Origin: Diprion similis
Taxonomy: Eukaryota > Arthropoda > Insecta > Hymenoptera > Diprionidae
Direction of reading: 5' to 3'
DNA: 64,000 nt
NCBI RefSeq assembly: GCF_021155765.1
Contig: NC_060107.1
Span: 10,774,501 to 10,838,500 of the forward strand
Shown: in pieces, positions 1 through 12,525 of the stretch
How positions within the stretch are numbered: position 1 is the stretch's first letter
Layout: every line of letters starts with the position of its first letter
Position numbers and translations under genes: made by a program
The notes under the pieces: model-generated
Told to the model about the DNA's origin: nothing
Databases searched by the model: none
The model's input: the letters and a program-made list of their open reading frames with translations, nothing else

Positions 1-67
1 CTGTGAAAATTGGATAATATGTAAACATTGAGACATAAATCAATCTGACGAATTATTGAATTTACAG

Positions 68-3000
68 AAACAAAAAAAACTGAATATGGCCTAATAAAAC
101 AGCAAATATTGGAATTGAAAGATAGCATACAAGTTCTTCATGACGGGACAGTGGAAGAACTGCAAAAAGAAATTGCTGCATTTAATAATACACGTATTGA
201 AATGGAAAGTGAGATGGAAATGGTAAGTTTGACATAGCAATGTGAATGAAACAGTGTCATGTGATTTCGCGTAATGCTCCAATTTTGTGAAAACACAAAG
301 AATTATCTTTTCACATCACCCATCACTTTACATATTACTGAAATTTGTTTTCCCCGCTATTTCAGCTCAAGAATAAATCGAGAGATATCAACAGAGAGGA
401 AAGCAAGTTGAAAGTCACTATCAGCGAGAAACAACTATCGATTGGAAAGCTGAAACAGCAGGCTCAAGCGCTGGAAAAAAATGTTTTGCTCCGTAACCGT
501 AATCTTAATAAAATGCTGATGGAATGGGGTCTCAATAAAGTTGGAGAAGAAATAACTGAATCAGGTAGAGTGTGATCAAAAGTTTTCAATTTCAGAGGCT
601 ACACAGTGGATCCCTTATCAGTATATAAAATTACTCAGATTGAATACTGTGAAGCCTAATTTCATTTTATTTACACGTTTCAACTATAATTTCGAATTTA
701 TAACTCACGACGGACACTTTTATAAGAGTTTTTATTGCAGAATATGACATATTGTTGCTGAGATTGAATCAGATAACGTTTTTCTCTTTTGTAGAAGCTG
801 CTGTTGGTTTGGACCAATTAAAAGATAAATTGAGTGAGATGGAACGGGATATCAAGGACACGGGGCTCAAGCATCAGGCCATTGAGAAAAAATTGCAAGA
901 GGAATTGGATGCCCTCAGAGATCAGAAATCTAAACTCGAATCAGGAATGGTCATGTTGAAAAGGCAGATAGCCGAAAAGCGAACGGACGCAAGGAAAATT
1001 CGTGCGCAAATAGAGGAAGTATGTCGTCTTTTTCTCGTTCATTTATTGTATCTGACTACTGTCACTAATATATTCTAGCAACATTTCAGCTACCAGTTTT
1101 TTTCACAGTAAAATAAAGCTAATGATCTTGGTTAATAAATAAAAAAAAATCAAATTTGTCAACATCGATGTAAACCGCTTTATTTAACGAAAAAATTATT
1201 TCGCTAGGTGAACATGTTAGCCAGCCAGTTGGAGTTAGTTGACTCTAAGTTGCAAGAAGCAAATACAAAACTTGATACCATTGCTGGAAGTTTTGATGTT
1301 AATGCGACGAAAAAAAACATAGAAGATGAAATCAAAGAACGGGATAAGATGGAATTGAGTTTGGATAAATTGAACGAGGAAGTAAATTTACTCCAGCAAC
1401 AAAGTTCACTACATGCTGAACTAGATCTGCTTAAATCATCTTTGGCAGGAAAAGAAAAGGACATTCAGAAGTTGTGCGTAATTTTTACATCATATTGAAA
1501 AAACTCATTTTCTACAATGAAAATAGCCAGGCAAACTTCACTGTAATCACATTCAGTATAGCATAAAACCTTTCACTAATTTCATCAAAGAGGACTGAAT
1601 CTAGCCTGTTATTGATACCTAATTACTGGTAAATAGTATTTTCAGAAACTTCTCTATAAATTTGCGAATTTACTCGAAACATGAATTTCCACTAATTTAT
1701 CATTTTTTGAAAAATTTCTGACGAGTTTTAGTAATTTTGCGGAATTTCGTAGAAATGAAATATCTAAATTTCTCTGCAGGCAATTAATTACGGCAGATTT
1801 ATGGAAAAACCTTGATACGTTTTGAAATTTCTGAAAAGTTTGCATAAGTCTGGTTTGTTTGAAAACATTCTTCTACAAATATGTTAAAAATTGTTCAACA
1901 GCATTTTAGAAATATCAGTTTTAATTAATTCCTATAAGTTTAGAATTTCCGAGAATTTTTTTTACCAGTGATCCCCAAATGAAAAATTCTTTTTTAGGAA
2001 GAACAAGCATCAGGAAAACTTGAAGATGCTTTTGAAAACCGAAGTATTACCGGAATCAGAATTGAAACATGCTGTTAATCGAATTCACGATAACTTTGTG
2101 AGTAAAAAATTATTAATTGAAAATCATTTTTATTGGTGCTTTTAAATTTTCATCAAGTTGATCTGTTTCATTATTCAATTACAGAATGAGAAAATCAAAC
2201 AATTAAACCACCAAGTGCAAAAAGAGCAACGTGAGCTTACTACTCTTGAAACTACAAAAAAGCACCACGAGCATGAATTGAAGGAAAAAAATAGCGAGCT
2301 TGAGGGTAAACATGTATTACATCGTACTTTGTATTGCACGAAAAAGTCCTACTTCGAATCGTGGATTTCGAACGTCTTGAGAACGCTTATTTAAATCTGA
2401 TTAAAAATTTAAAACGCATAATACTAAGCAGAGTAAACAAGAGGTATACATATTATTTCAGAAATTCAAGATAAAATAGCCTCCATGTGCCATGGTATAG
2501 AGTATGAAGAAGTTTTGCTGCATGCAAAGAAAACCGTGCAAGATTTGCAGGATTCCAAAGGAATGTATGCCTACAAAAGTATAGCGTACAAAGATTATAT
2601 AAAGAAAACAGATTCCTGCTGTCCGCTCTGTCATCGTAACTTTGATAGTCAACAAGAAATTGAAGAATTCAAATCTGAGTTGAATGAGGAAGTGAACAAA
2701 TATCCTAACCAGTTGAAAACTTGTGAAGAAAAGTTGAAAGTTCAGCAAGAACGGTACGATTCTTTGCTGCAATTGAAGCCGCTTGTGGACAAAGTTAAAC
2801 AAATGGAAGAAACCACGTTAAAGAAGTTGAGAAATGACTTGAATCGAGTGAAACAGAAATTATCAGACTCTCATGCGCGAATTGAGAAACTGCAATCACA
2901 GATTGCTGAACCTGAGAGTAAACTAGCGCAATGCAAAGACATTTTCTGCGATGTGGCACAGTGGGATCAGTTTTCTACAGAAGTCGTGAAATTGAATCAA

Positions 3001-6000
3001 TCTATTGCTCGAGTCAAAGCTCGTCTCTCTGACAAAGTCGGCGAGAGATCAATGCAAGAAGCACAAGCTGAGCAAGAGTCGTTGAGAAAATCTCTTAGCA
3101 CTATACGCAAAAGGATCGAAAAGCTGCAGTCATCGCTCAGCACTCACAACGATAAATTACAACAGGCAAGAGAAACTAGAAATAAATTGGTTGAAGAGCA
3201 ATTGAGAATGACGTCTGAAGTACAGAAATTGAAGCAGCTGCAGGAAAAATTGAAAGACTTGTGCGCTGAAGAAGTATCTTTGCAAGAAAACGTACAACAA
3301 TTGCAGGTGCAATTGGGACCCGTTAATCAGAATCTTGAAGCCAAAAATAATTCACTCAAAAAAATAAAGGTATTTTTAAACTTATTAATCGCTGTTGAAA
3401 CTGCACTTAGATGATGATTAAAACCTTTATGATTGTAAATATTGTGGTGTATCAAGTTCGAATTATTCTTGTTTTCTGTGTCAGATTATCGACGATAACT
3501 TTTCTTTTATAGCGAGACCACCAAGAATCGTTGGACAACGAGCGGAGTGTTGTAACTCAAAAATCAAAAAGCCTGCATGGTTTGGACACTATCCAATCAC
3601 AAATAGATAATAGCATCCGCAGTGGAGTGACAGATTCGTTGAGGAAATCTGAATCGGACATGAAAAAGTATCAACAAATGGATGAAGAATTGCAAAAGAA
3701 CAAAATTGAAGTTACTACAAAAATTAACGAAATAATTAACGAGATCTCAAAACAAGAGACCCGCAAACGCGACATGAATGACAACATGGTATTGAAGGAA
3801 AAGGCCGCAGCAGCTACAGTGCTTCAGCGTGAAATAACAGAGTTGCGTGAGAAGTTAGGTGGTATGAATTATCGCCAGTTGTTAGAACATAAGAAAAAAC
3901 TAAGAGAGGAGGAAGAACTTCTAATTCGAAAAGTAAGTGTGTTGAAGAAATTTTTCGTTGTCTCGATGAATTTAGGCCTGGGATTAATTTCTTTGGTATT
4001 CATAAATTTCAGAAAAACGTCGAGCAAGGAGGACAAGACGAAATGGAGCGTAATATCGAACAGTTGAAAGGAGAATTGAACAAAGAAACGTATAGATTGG
4101 CTCTTAAAAAATACATAAACAAGTACGCTGAAGTTGTTGTGAGTATAAATTAAAAAATACCTGAGTATTACTTTGCAATATGTATCTTTTAGCTAGAGTT
4201 TCGGTAGATTAAATAAGAAGCAATGTTTACAGAATAAGGAAACACGGCAGTCATGCAACTTAGGCTGGAAACCTCACTTATCATGATCACTTGCTTATAA
4301 GAATTAACGGCTCATCCATTTTCACTTCAAAAACTTGAAATTTAAAAATTGCGTGATTGAGCGAAAAAATCTTTTTTTTACTAGGTGCAAGAGGGAGCAA
4401 TAAATGACCTCGTGGCATATACCACAGCCTTGGACAAGGCAATAATTGAGTTTCACGAAGAACGGATGGCTTCGGTGAACCGGATTATACTAAGATTGTG
4501 GACGCAAATCTATAAGGGTAAAGACACGACTGCTATTCAGATTCATACAGAGTCAACCGCAGGAATGGGTGACAAAAGAAGGGTTTACAATTACAAAGTT
4601 GTTCAAGAGAAACAAAAGGTCACTATGGACATGAAGGGCCGCTGCAGTGCAGGACAAAAGGTGACAAACCCGTAGTTTGTGATTATTGAAACAGAAACAA
4701 TAGTCCAGTCGAAATACGTCTGAATTAAAAATATTTAGGATATGCCTGCATTTTTTTTGTATAGGGGTTTTCGACCCCTAACAAAAAAGAAATTATTTAA
4801 CCAAAATTACTAAGATGCCGTCGATAAGTAGAATTTCTTTTTTCTATTTTGACTGGACTACAGGCACTAAAGGCTTAGTATAAACCACAGCTAATAGTAA
4901 CACGTGAAAGTATTTTTGTAGATGATGAAAATGAAATATTTTTTTGTATTATTTTACAGGTACTCGCGTCAATCATTATAAGAATGGCCTTAGCTGAAAC
5001 ATTTGCCAAAAATTGTGGTGTATTTGCATTAGATGAACCGACGACAAACCTTGATGTGCATAACATAAAAAGTCTAGCTCAGGCGCTCGTTTCGTAAGTG
5101 TAGTTAAATCATTGCTTCATGATTTACTGGATTTAATTCAAATCAAATTTTTCCCATCGTAAGGACGGTATTTTCATCCATAAATATTTTTGCATGTTAC
5201 AGTATTGTGAACCTTCGTTCTAAACAGCAAAAGAATTTCCAGTTGATCGTTATTAGTCACGACGAAGACTTTATAACCCAATTAGGTAAAGTCGACAAAA
5301 TCGGAAAAGTCTACGAACTTTACCGAAATGATAAGTAAGTAAACTTCAACAAATTCTTTAAATTTTTTATAAAATCTGAGTTATGTTGTACAGCCCATAC
5401 GTTCAAAAGTTAGGATAAGAAAAAGATTGTTGAAGACATCTCTAGCACTGTTATTTACACCAATGATGGTAAACACAAATGAAACAACATTCTTACTCTG
5501 TGATAAAAATCAACCTGAACAAATTCGAATATCGCAAGCAAAGATATTAGCAATTTAAGACAAGGTTTTTATGACTTACGAGTATGCGGAAGATAGCGAG
5601 CCGTTTCTCCCGTGACGAGAAACCCGTTCGCCTAGCTCCTCGCTCGGCGCTTGGTTGCAGACTACTCGCCGTTCGCTTCTTCGGTTCGCTTCTCCCCCAC
5701 CCCAACAGCCTCGCGCCGCGTGCTCACTCGCCGCCGCGCATGCGCAGCGCGCTCACTCGCAACCGGCTGATCTCAGGCTTGAGTATGGCGCTCCGGCGCT
5801 CCGCTTCTAGAAATTTTGAATTATATATTCACCTTGACTGGCGTAAATAATACTACTGGAGAATTTTTAAACTTGCTTTCTTCCTTTTCAAACTTTAGAT
5901 ACAGAAAATATGGCGCATTCATCCTCAACTTTTGTTAACACATCTGAAGATGAATTGTGTTAATGCATTGAGATTTAATTTACAGAGGGCTGACCGAGAT

Positions 6001-6205
6001 TAGAAGATTTCTTATTGAGAACAATACCGTATTTGATGATTATTCTCAAAATGGAGAATCCTCGGGTGAAGAAGACGCTGCAGACGTGGAAAGGCGTTCG
6101 CGTAAACGAAAAGAACTGGCCGAAGAAAGAAAAAATCTGCTGAAAGGTAATTCGTCCGTTAGTCCTCCACGTAAGAGAAGAAATGAGAGAATGGATGACG
6201 ATTAG
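68..6205 (+). CDS. rad50: RAD50 double-strand-break repair ATPase, 3' 13 exons (5' end outside window)
   Basis: ABC-type SMC-like ATPase of the MRE11-RAD50-NBS1 complex, which tethers and signals DNA breaks in the nucleus. Exons: 68-222, 366-564, 795-1018, 1208-1473, 1998-2097, 2185-2305, 2462-3369, 3513-3932, 4013-4138, 4385-4660, 4960-5093, 5203-5334, 5986-6205; reading phase carries across every junction, giving 1092 aa. Two long coiled-coil arms flank the zinc-hook CPLC (2620-2631). The ATPase C-lobe follows: signature RCSAGQK (about 4640-4660), Walker [11 protein letters not shown] (5024-5053) and H-loop VISHDED (about 5247-5267). The N-lobe with Walker A (roughly the first 200 residues) must lie left of the window. 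The last exon adds an acidic, then Arg/Lys-rich tail of about 65 residues ending in DDD, longer than is usual after the H-loop. The introns at 1474-1997, 4661-4959 and 5335-5985 hold nothing coding; the last two carry the inserts listed separately. Identification is secure. Confidence 0.96.
4701..4860. mobile_element. Small TA-flanked inverted-repeat element (MITE-like) in a rad50 intron
   Basis: The 16-bp ends at 4701-4716 (TAGTCCAGTCGAAATA) and 4845-4860 are inverted copies differing at one base. Each end begins or finishes with TA, as expected for a Tc1/mariner-type target. A central stem pairs 4761-4767 (TAGGGGT) with the ACCCCTA just downstream, extended by T-run and A-run flanks. The element is about 160 bp and non-coding. 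The family was not identified. Confidence 0.6.
5580..5815. other. GC-rich, CpG-dense island inside the last rad50 intron
   Basis: About 235 bp of GC-rich sequence in an otherwise AT-rich 651-bp intron. It contains CGCGCATGCGCA at 5735-5746, a perfect match to the NRF-1/Ewg palindrome, and a short hairpin GTTTCTC/GAGAAAC near 5606-5626. An 88-codon reading frame crosses it but shows no homology I recognise and has no splice context in phase with rad50. It could be an internal promoter or an inserted element. No terminal repeats were seen. Confidence 0.45.
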
Positions 6206-6290
6206 TCGTGCAAGTATGTAGTATGTGGTTCGGTAACAAGGAGAGTACTACGCAGGGAATTTTTGCCTTATTCAATAATTGATATTTGAG

Positions 6291-6296
6291 AATAAA
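6291..6296 (+). promoter_or_regulatory. Candidate polyadenylation signal of rad50
   Basis: AATAAA 85 nt after the rad50 stop codon. A second AATAAA lies at 6621-6626. Confidence 0.5.
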
Positions 6297-7704
6297 TCTA
6301 AAGAGAAGACACAAAATTATATTCACTATTTAGACTCTTATAAGAAATTATCTTTTCATCAAGAGAGCTTGTATTAGAATTTTTTACGGACATGTTTCAC
6401 TAGTAGCTTGTTTTACAAATATGTTTCTTGTTTCCAAGTCATTCCTAACTTGGACATTCTCATTGAGTATTATTAATGTACGCTTAAAATTGAATTTATA
6501 CTTTATCATACTTACATAAGTTGTTACAAGTAAGTTGTTTTCCTTTTTTTTTTTTATATATATACTTTTTAATTGGGATTTGTATCAATTACAAATATGT
6601 TAATTACTGTAAAGAATGAAATAAATTAGTATAATCAATTTTTTTCCGTTTTTCTTTGTGAAAGTTTGTATTCCCTATTCACAGATGATAATAACAAAAG
6701 TTATTATCAGTCCAATAAATCTCCGGATTTTCGTCATTATTGGTCGCAATTGAGAAATATCACAGTCTATCAGCCTCGACCTAAAATCTAAATCCATATC
6801 ACATTTATTTTTAAAAATGGCCTGCTTCCTTTTTTGCCAAAACTAAAAAATGCAAATTTTTCCAGACTGTTAGGCTGATAGCTTGAATGAATAGTATTAT
6901 TCACTTACCATCAGAAGAGCGAAGCACTTTTCAGAAAGTTTGATGTGGTGTGGATTTCACGACTGGATATAATAATTTCGAGAATATTTTAAGAGCGCAA
7001 CTTTTCTAATTCCTGTAGTGAAGAAGCGTCGCAAAAGAGATTGTGATTAGCACGAACATAACAAAAAATATATCGAAGGATTCAAACGTGAGAATGTATA
7101 TTGCGATGAGAAATTCCAGTTTTTAAAGCTTATCCAGGTGGATTGAATCATTGATTAATAAGTAAGATTTTTCCAACTAATGCCTTGCCCGTGTATAAAA
7201 AAGCCAATGTTTGTCTCATTATTTTGTCGTCAAAATTGACAATATTTCAATTTGATGGTGGTGAAGTAATTTAGTTTTGTCATCTGAATATGTACACTAA
7301 AAAAATGCGTTATACTGCAATTCATTTTTTTTAAATGTATAAATAGTTCAATTGTACATAGAATGCATAGTAAAAATGTATATTTTCTTATAATGTTCAA
7401 CACATACATATATCTTTTTTCCAATATTTATATCTTGTTTCATAGGTGTAAAGTCAACACTTTGAAATACAGAAGTGCGTTGACATTGACTCAAGTTCAA
7501 TATTGTGAAGTGTGCATCGATACACCTACACAACTGACTTAGAAAATATGCGCGAGAAATGTTAGCTGCTTGACCATAAATGATGATTGCTAATAACCAT
7601 ACATTTCTACATTTGAACTCTGTCGTGATTATACGTGCAATCCGGCATTGGCTTTTCAGTACCAAGTGCTTTGAAGCAAAAATAAGGTATGTATCACTTA
7701 CTGA

Positions 7705-7710
<6 letters not shown>

Positions 7711-7741
<31 letters not shown>
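7711..7741. repeat. (TA)n microsatellite
   Basis: About 15 uninterrupted TA units following an ATATATG lead-in. Confidence 0.9.
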
Positions 7742-7868
7742 TTTAATTTCATAAGTTATTCAAATCGAGAGTATTGTTGTTCTTTGGTTTCAAAGATAGA
7801 TCAATAGTATGTTGATGTGATTAGCTTGAGTTAATACCTAGGAGAAAATATCACGTGAATAAAATGCT

Positions 7869-10690
7869 TTAGCTGTCGCTACTGTTGCCCTGATTCATTG
7901 CAAAGTAAGCGCTTTGCAGTTCTCTCAAATTGGTTTCTAGAGTAGCGACTTCGTCATACTTGTGAGCGTCCCGCGCTTGCTTAATATACGCTCGAAGGTT
8001 GTTCATTTGTTCTATTATCGGATCCATAGACGATGCGAGCATTGGTGTTGCACTTGATGGACCCCAGCCTTGAGATTTATCCAGTGTCAACTGTAAAATG
8101 ATTTCTAATTACTAATTGATATTGAGTGTATGTGTCATTGAGATTCGAAACTTTTTAATCAAAATGACGTTTAAATGTAGAGTTTCACCCAAGTTTTGCT
8201 ATTGGATTGACAAACAGTTAATGAGAGAAACGATTCAATTACTTTTTGTTACTATTTAAAAGATTTCGGACCTGATCATTTCTTGACACTATGACAAAGT
8301 CGCTAGTGAGAACTTCTCGCTTTTGTTGTTCCCTCCGTCTTTCTCGTTGCAATTCCTCCATTTCCATTTGTCTCTCATGCTCGATTCTTTCCTCAATAGC
8401 TTTTCTACGTCTTTCTTTGAACGTCGTATATTCCTCCTCCGTAGGCAAGGGTTCAGAGTTCAGTAAGTGTTCTTTCAAAAACGTCGTTGCTGCTGATCTG
8501 ACCATCTGCTGCAGCTTCAAGGTCTGACCTTTGGGAGGATTATCTACGTCCTTTATTCCCAAAATAGAGATTCTCTTACTGATTAAGTCTATGTTCTCTG
8601 CTAGCTTTGCTATTTTAACACGTAATGTTTGAGCATCCTGAAGATTATACGTAGTTTCCCCTTTTCTAGAATTTAAACATCAACGCATCTATGTTACTCC
8701 TACGTTTATGTGTGCATCTCAAAATTGAAGAAAAAATGAGTCAGTGATAGGCAAAATTGTAATTAAGCAATGACGATCTAAATATTACAAATATAATATG
8801 TAAGTAATTGGAGGTAAATAAAAAAGAAATTACAAATTAGATGCATAATTTCTAATTCATGCTGTGCTAACGATGAATTACACATGTTATTCATGCGTCT
8901 ATAGTATATTATATGCATGTGTCACTGAAATTTAATTACCTACTTACAAATTTCAGTGGCAAATACTGAAATTAATTACCTTAAAGACTCGCACATCTTG
9001 TTGTACATCACTGAATGCTCATTAGCCTCGTCTATGTATGAACGCATCTTTTCATAAAACTGGCAAATGATTGGTTTCGATAATTTTCTCTCTTTCAATT
9101 GCTCCCTGAACCTAAGAAGTTCTTCGCAATGAACGCATAGTCTGAAGTGCTGTTCGCTGCGAGAAGGATCATTAACTAATGAAATAATACTGTTTAAACT
9201 TCCGCTAGATGGGGATCTAGCCAACTTTGATAATCCTATACCGGCACGTACAAATCGGCCGGATATTCTGGATTCGGTTGATGTCGGAGATATCGCTGAA
9301 TCATCTTGTACAAGAGTTGGATTCACCATATTTCCTAAATATAATTTATCTGTTAATTATCAGGTTTGATACATACTGTAGTAAAACTATTTTGGTTTCT
9401 AGGAAGTTTGTAGAAACATCTGAATTTTTGTGTTAGAAAATTTAGGAAACTAATAAAGAATCGATGAATTTGTAAAATATTTCTAAAAAAAAAGAATAAT
9501 TTTTGAGAATTTTCTTCAGCTGGGCTTCCAACAATCTTTCCTTACTTGCATCTCCTAATGCCAAAAACATTGTGCAATCATGGCACATAACAGCTCCACA
9601 TAGTCTGCAATGATGTTTTCTTCTAGCGACATGAAAACTCCTAGCGCAAGTTGGACAAAGTTTAACAGACTTGTCATCTATCCACGGAACAATGGATTGC
9701 TCATGGACTGCAAATGAATATAATATTATATATTCTTTATCATTTTTATCATTCCAAAAATGATTAAGCACTTTAGATCTTTTATGAAATTCTGTTAAAC
9801 ATCCTTATTTCAAGTCTGTAACAACTCGAAATTTATAGCATCGATAACATATGAATGAACAAGTTTTCATAGCTGAATTTTATGTACCACCTCTTCTGCT
9901 GATTGGATCTGATGGCAATTCATTCAATAACTTGTCCAATCGTATTATAAGTTTGTTAGTTTCAGCGGAATATCTTTCCAGTCGTACATTTCGTACTTCG
10001 GTAAAGTACCTTGTGTAAGATCTAGTTTCACCTGCAATAATACAGATAATTATGTTTCTGTTTTAACACATTTCAGATGGGAGACTGACACTATTTATTT
10101 GTGTCAAATACTACTACTAATAATTACTTAAAAAAATTATTTAAGAATGCATGTGTAGCTTTGGTCAATGTAGTAAAAGCAAGAAATTGCATTCTAATTT
10201 AGTAAAAATCAGAGCTACATAATGCCGAAAGACGTTTCGCATTGAATCACAGAATTTCAGTACGATTTTCCGAATGAATCGTCATTTCACAGGTCTGAAA
10301 TTGTCTGAATTTTCTGTTAAGATCTCAGTAATATAGATATATACCCAATTCCTGAGGTTCCCAATCGCTATAATAAAAGTCTAGGCTGGATTCACGGTAC
10401 ATCAAAGGTGTGTCGAGCATCACAAATTCATCTGACGATCCCTCATTCTTCAAAATTTTTTTCTTCGCTTTACCATATAATTCTGTAATATTCATTGAGA
10501 ATTAGAGTCATTTGAAACCCAAAGGAACAAGGATCGATCGATGGAGTGAAATACCTTTGAGAGTTTTCAGAATTTCCGGATTATCATTGTGATATTCTTC
10601 AAAATGTTTGGTTAGTTGATGCGGAGTCTTTAAATCTGTCTTGCAAATAGAACACAGAAAGCCCTCCAGCATTTCTTCACCCTCCGCCAT
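7869..10690 (-). CDS. Rbsn-5: Rabenosyn-5, FYVE-finger Rab5 effector
   Basis: Endosomal Rab5/PI3P effector that drives endocytic fusion and recycling together with Vps45. Exons on the minus strand: 10690-10555, 10482-10345, 10031-9891, 9707-9546, 9334-8980, 8665-8272, 8090-7869; phases agree at all six junctions and give 515 aa, a typical insect Rabenosyn-5 length. Domains: N-terminal C2H2 finger (FLCSICK...HFEEYH, residues about 11-35); FYVE finger with the signature RRKHHCRLCG and the usual paired cysteines (about 145-195); a Ser-rich linker; a charged coiled coil rich in Arg/Glu (about 370-440); and a C-terminal helical Rab-binding segment. The start is the first ATG of the frame and lies directly before the zinc finger. 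The gene is complete and intact. Only AT-rich non-coding sequence was seen in the introns, of which 10032-10344 is the largest. Confidence 0.95.
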
Positions 10691-12525
10691 CGTTTGTGAA
10701 TTTCACACGGAACTATTAATTACGATAATCTGTAAAAATTTTAGTTCTGGATTCACTATATCAATCGGTGGGTGTTTTCTTGACGTCCGCAGCCAGACGT
10801 TTGACAAGTAGCACAAGTAACGTGTGCCGGGAACGGCCATTTTGCATTCGCATCAGTTGATCTGTCGAGTTACAGATTGCATCACAGATCGATAGTATTT
10901 GAAAAGGAGATTCGAATGATTTCTAATAAAGTTTGAAACTTTTCGAGTACTTGAGAACTTGAGGAGTCACCCTATTTACGCAAGTCTTTTGTTTTTCTGA
11001 TATTACACGTTGTGAACTTAAATACGAGAGTTTGAAGAAGTATTTAAAAAAATCAAATCGAATGATTTCTCGTTGTAACGATATTCAATCACTGTAAAAA
11101 AAATTATTTTCCACTTATAGGTCTGTACTCGATATTCACGTGGCAAAAACCGAGTAGAGGACATTGTACTGAATTCTTGGCAATTCGTTAATCTACACCG
11201 TCGAGAGATTTCATTTGCATGGATTGGAAATTCGCACACTTGACAAAACCAGATCATAAAACGTAGCAGAAGTTGCCTACATACAGGCGGGTTTGCCAAA
11301 AAGATTGTAGTTATGTTTTCACATTCTCAAAGTTGTCATAGATCCAAATTTATAGCCCATGGCTATTTCCGAATAAACAAAAAAAATGTATGAATGATAA
11401 TTATTTAAAATAAAAGTCAATTTACACATCCACCAGAATATTTCGTGTTGCGGCTAAATCTGCCTGCGTATAGGCAATATGCATGGCATTAATTCAGCAA
11501 TGCCAAAAGCCTTCGCATGATCACGAATCAAAAAGCTTGCAAGAAACATATCAAGCGCTGAATACAAAAGGTTATTCAACTTTTGAAAATGATTAATATA
11601 TAGGTAGAAATTTACCAATTAGAATTGGTTTTTTTCTGTTTACAATCTGGAAAAGAAAATACTATTGCAATCCAATTGAGAGAAAAGACATCGCAAAACA
11701 TTGTCCGTTAACTGAGTGTCTATTGAATGGATTTGGAATCGATCAGATGTTGATTCCAAATCTTCGAATTTTTTTATTAAAAATCCAAAGGGTTAGCCTT
11801 GCTTTTTTGAAAATTGAAAAAATTGATTACGTACAACATACCTGCATGTTGGCCTGTCAGGACTAAGCATATCAGAATTGAATGATCACCGTTGATTGTT
11901 TCTGACCATTCTGTTTGTTTATTATCGTTGTTTGACTCGCCAACATCTGCATTAAATATTTATATCGGTTGATTAGATTTTTAATAACTTATTTTCAACA
12001 TGTATCCGTGTCCGATGCTCCATAGTTACTATCAAAGATGTGAAAATCAAATTCCTCGAAGAGCTCTGAACCGAATAATAGACCGAGGTCAGACTTATTA
12101 ACCTCTTCTATACCGTAAAAAATGAAACCAATATTTGACCCACCGTCTTTCAAATTACATAATTAACATACTTGCAGTTTTGCCCTAATTGCTGCGGGAA
12201 TTAACGATCGCAATTACACGTATTGTAATTGTATAAAATTGAATTTAATTATTGTTTCGTAATGTAATTTATTTTATAACGCAGGCATGGGTAGGGCTAT
12301 ATAGCGTTGAGACGGGCAATCAGCTGATTGTTTTAAGAAAATTCAAGAAATATCAAGTCAATGAAATCCTCATGCAGACTGTTACACTTTCATTTTGTGA
12401 CTCAGTCAATGTAGAGTAAAGAATCCAATCCTAAAAATGGCATACAAACACTTTTAATATTTACTGCATATTTACCGTCATCAGATGGCGTCTTCTGAGT
12501 TTAAAGATAAAATATTTTTCTAGCC
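10691..12525. other. Divergent intergenic region, Rabenosyn-5 (-) / RSPH14-like (+)
   Basis: About 1.8 kb between divergent starts. The Rabenosyn-5 side holds ATCAACTGAT (minus strand, 10861-10852), one base off the insect core-promoter E-box AWCAGCTGWT, with GGCCATTTT beside it. The RSPH14 side holds a perfect E-box at 12319-12328 and ATGGCGTC at 12485-12492, close to the start codon. The 93-codon minus-strand frame at 11018-11299 has no recognisable features and was not called. Confidence 0.55.
12301..12328 (+). promoter_or_regulatory. E-box core-promoter motif upstream of the RSPH14-like gene
   Basis: ATCAGCTGAT at 12319-12328 matches AWCAGCTGWT (Ohler motif 5 of Drosophila core promoters). 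It is preceded, 12 bases before CAGCTG, by ATAGCGTT, a degenerate form of the ATGGCGKC half found at the other copies in this window. It lies about 200 bp before the start codon. Confidence 0.4.

Larger units (their letters stand above)
6206..7868. other. Convergent intergenic region between rad50 and Rabenosyn-5
   Basis: 3' flanks of two genes facing each other. The sequence is AT-rich, with T-runs near 6544-6555 and the TA microsatellite at 7711-7741. The short reading frames at 7230-7807 are carried by low-complexity AT sequence and I do not support them as genes. Confidence 0.6.

Noticed and set aside
1204-1464. Minus-strand frame opposite rad50 exon 4
   Set aside because: Mirror of a coiled-coil exon on the plus strand.
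5584-5850. 88-codon Arg-rich frame in the rad50 intron
   Set aside because: It reflects GC-rich composition of the intron island and is not in phase with flanking exons; no recognisable domain.
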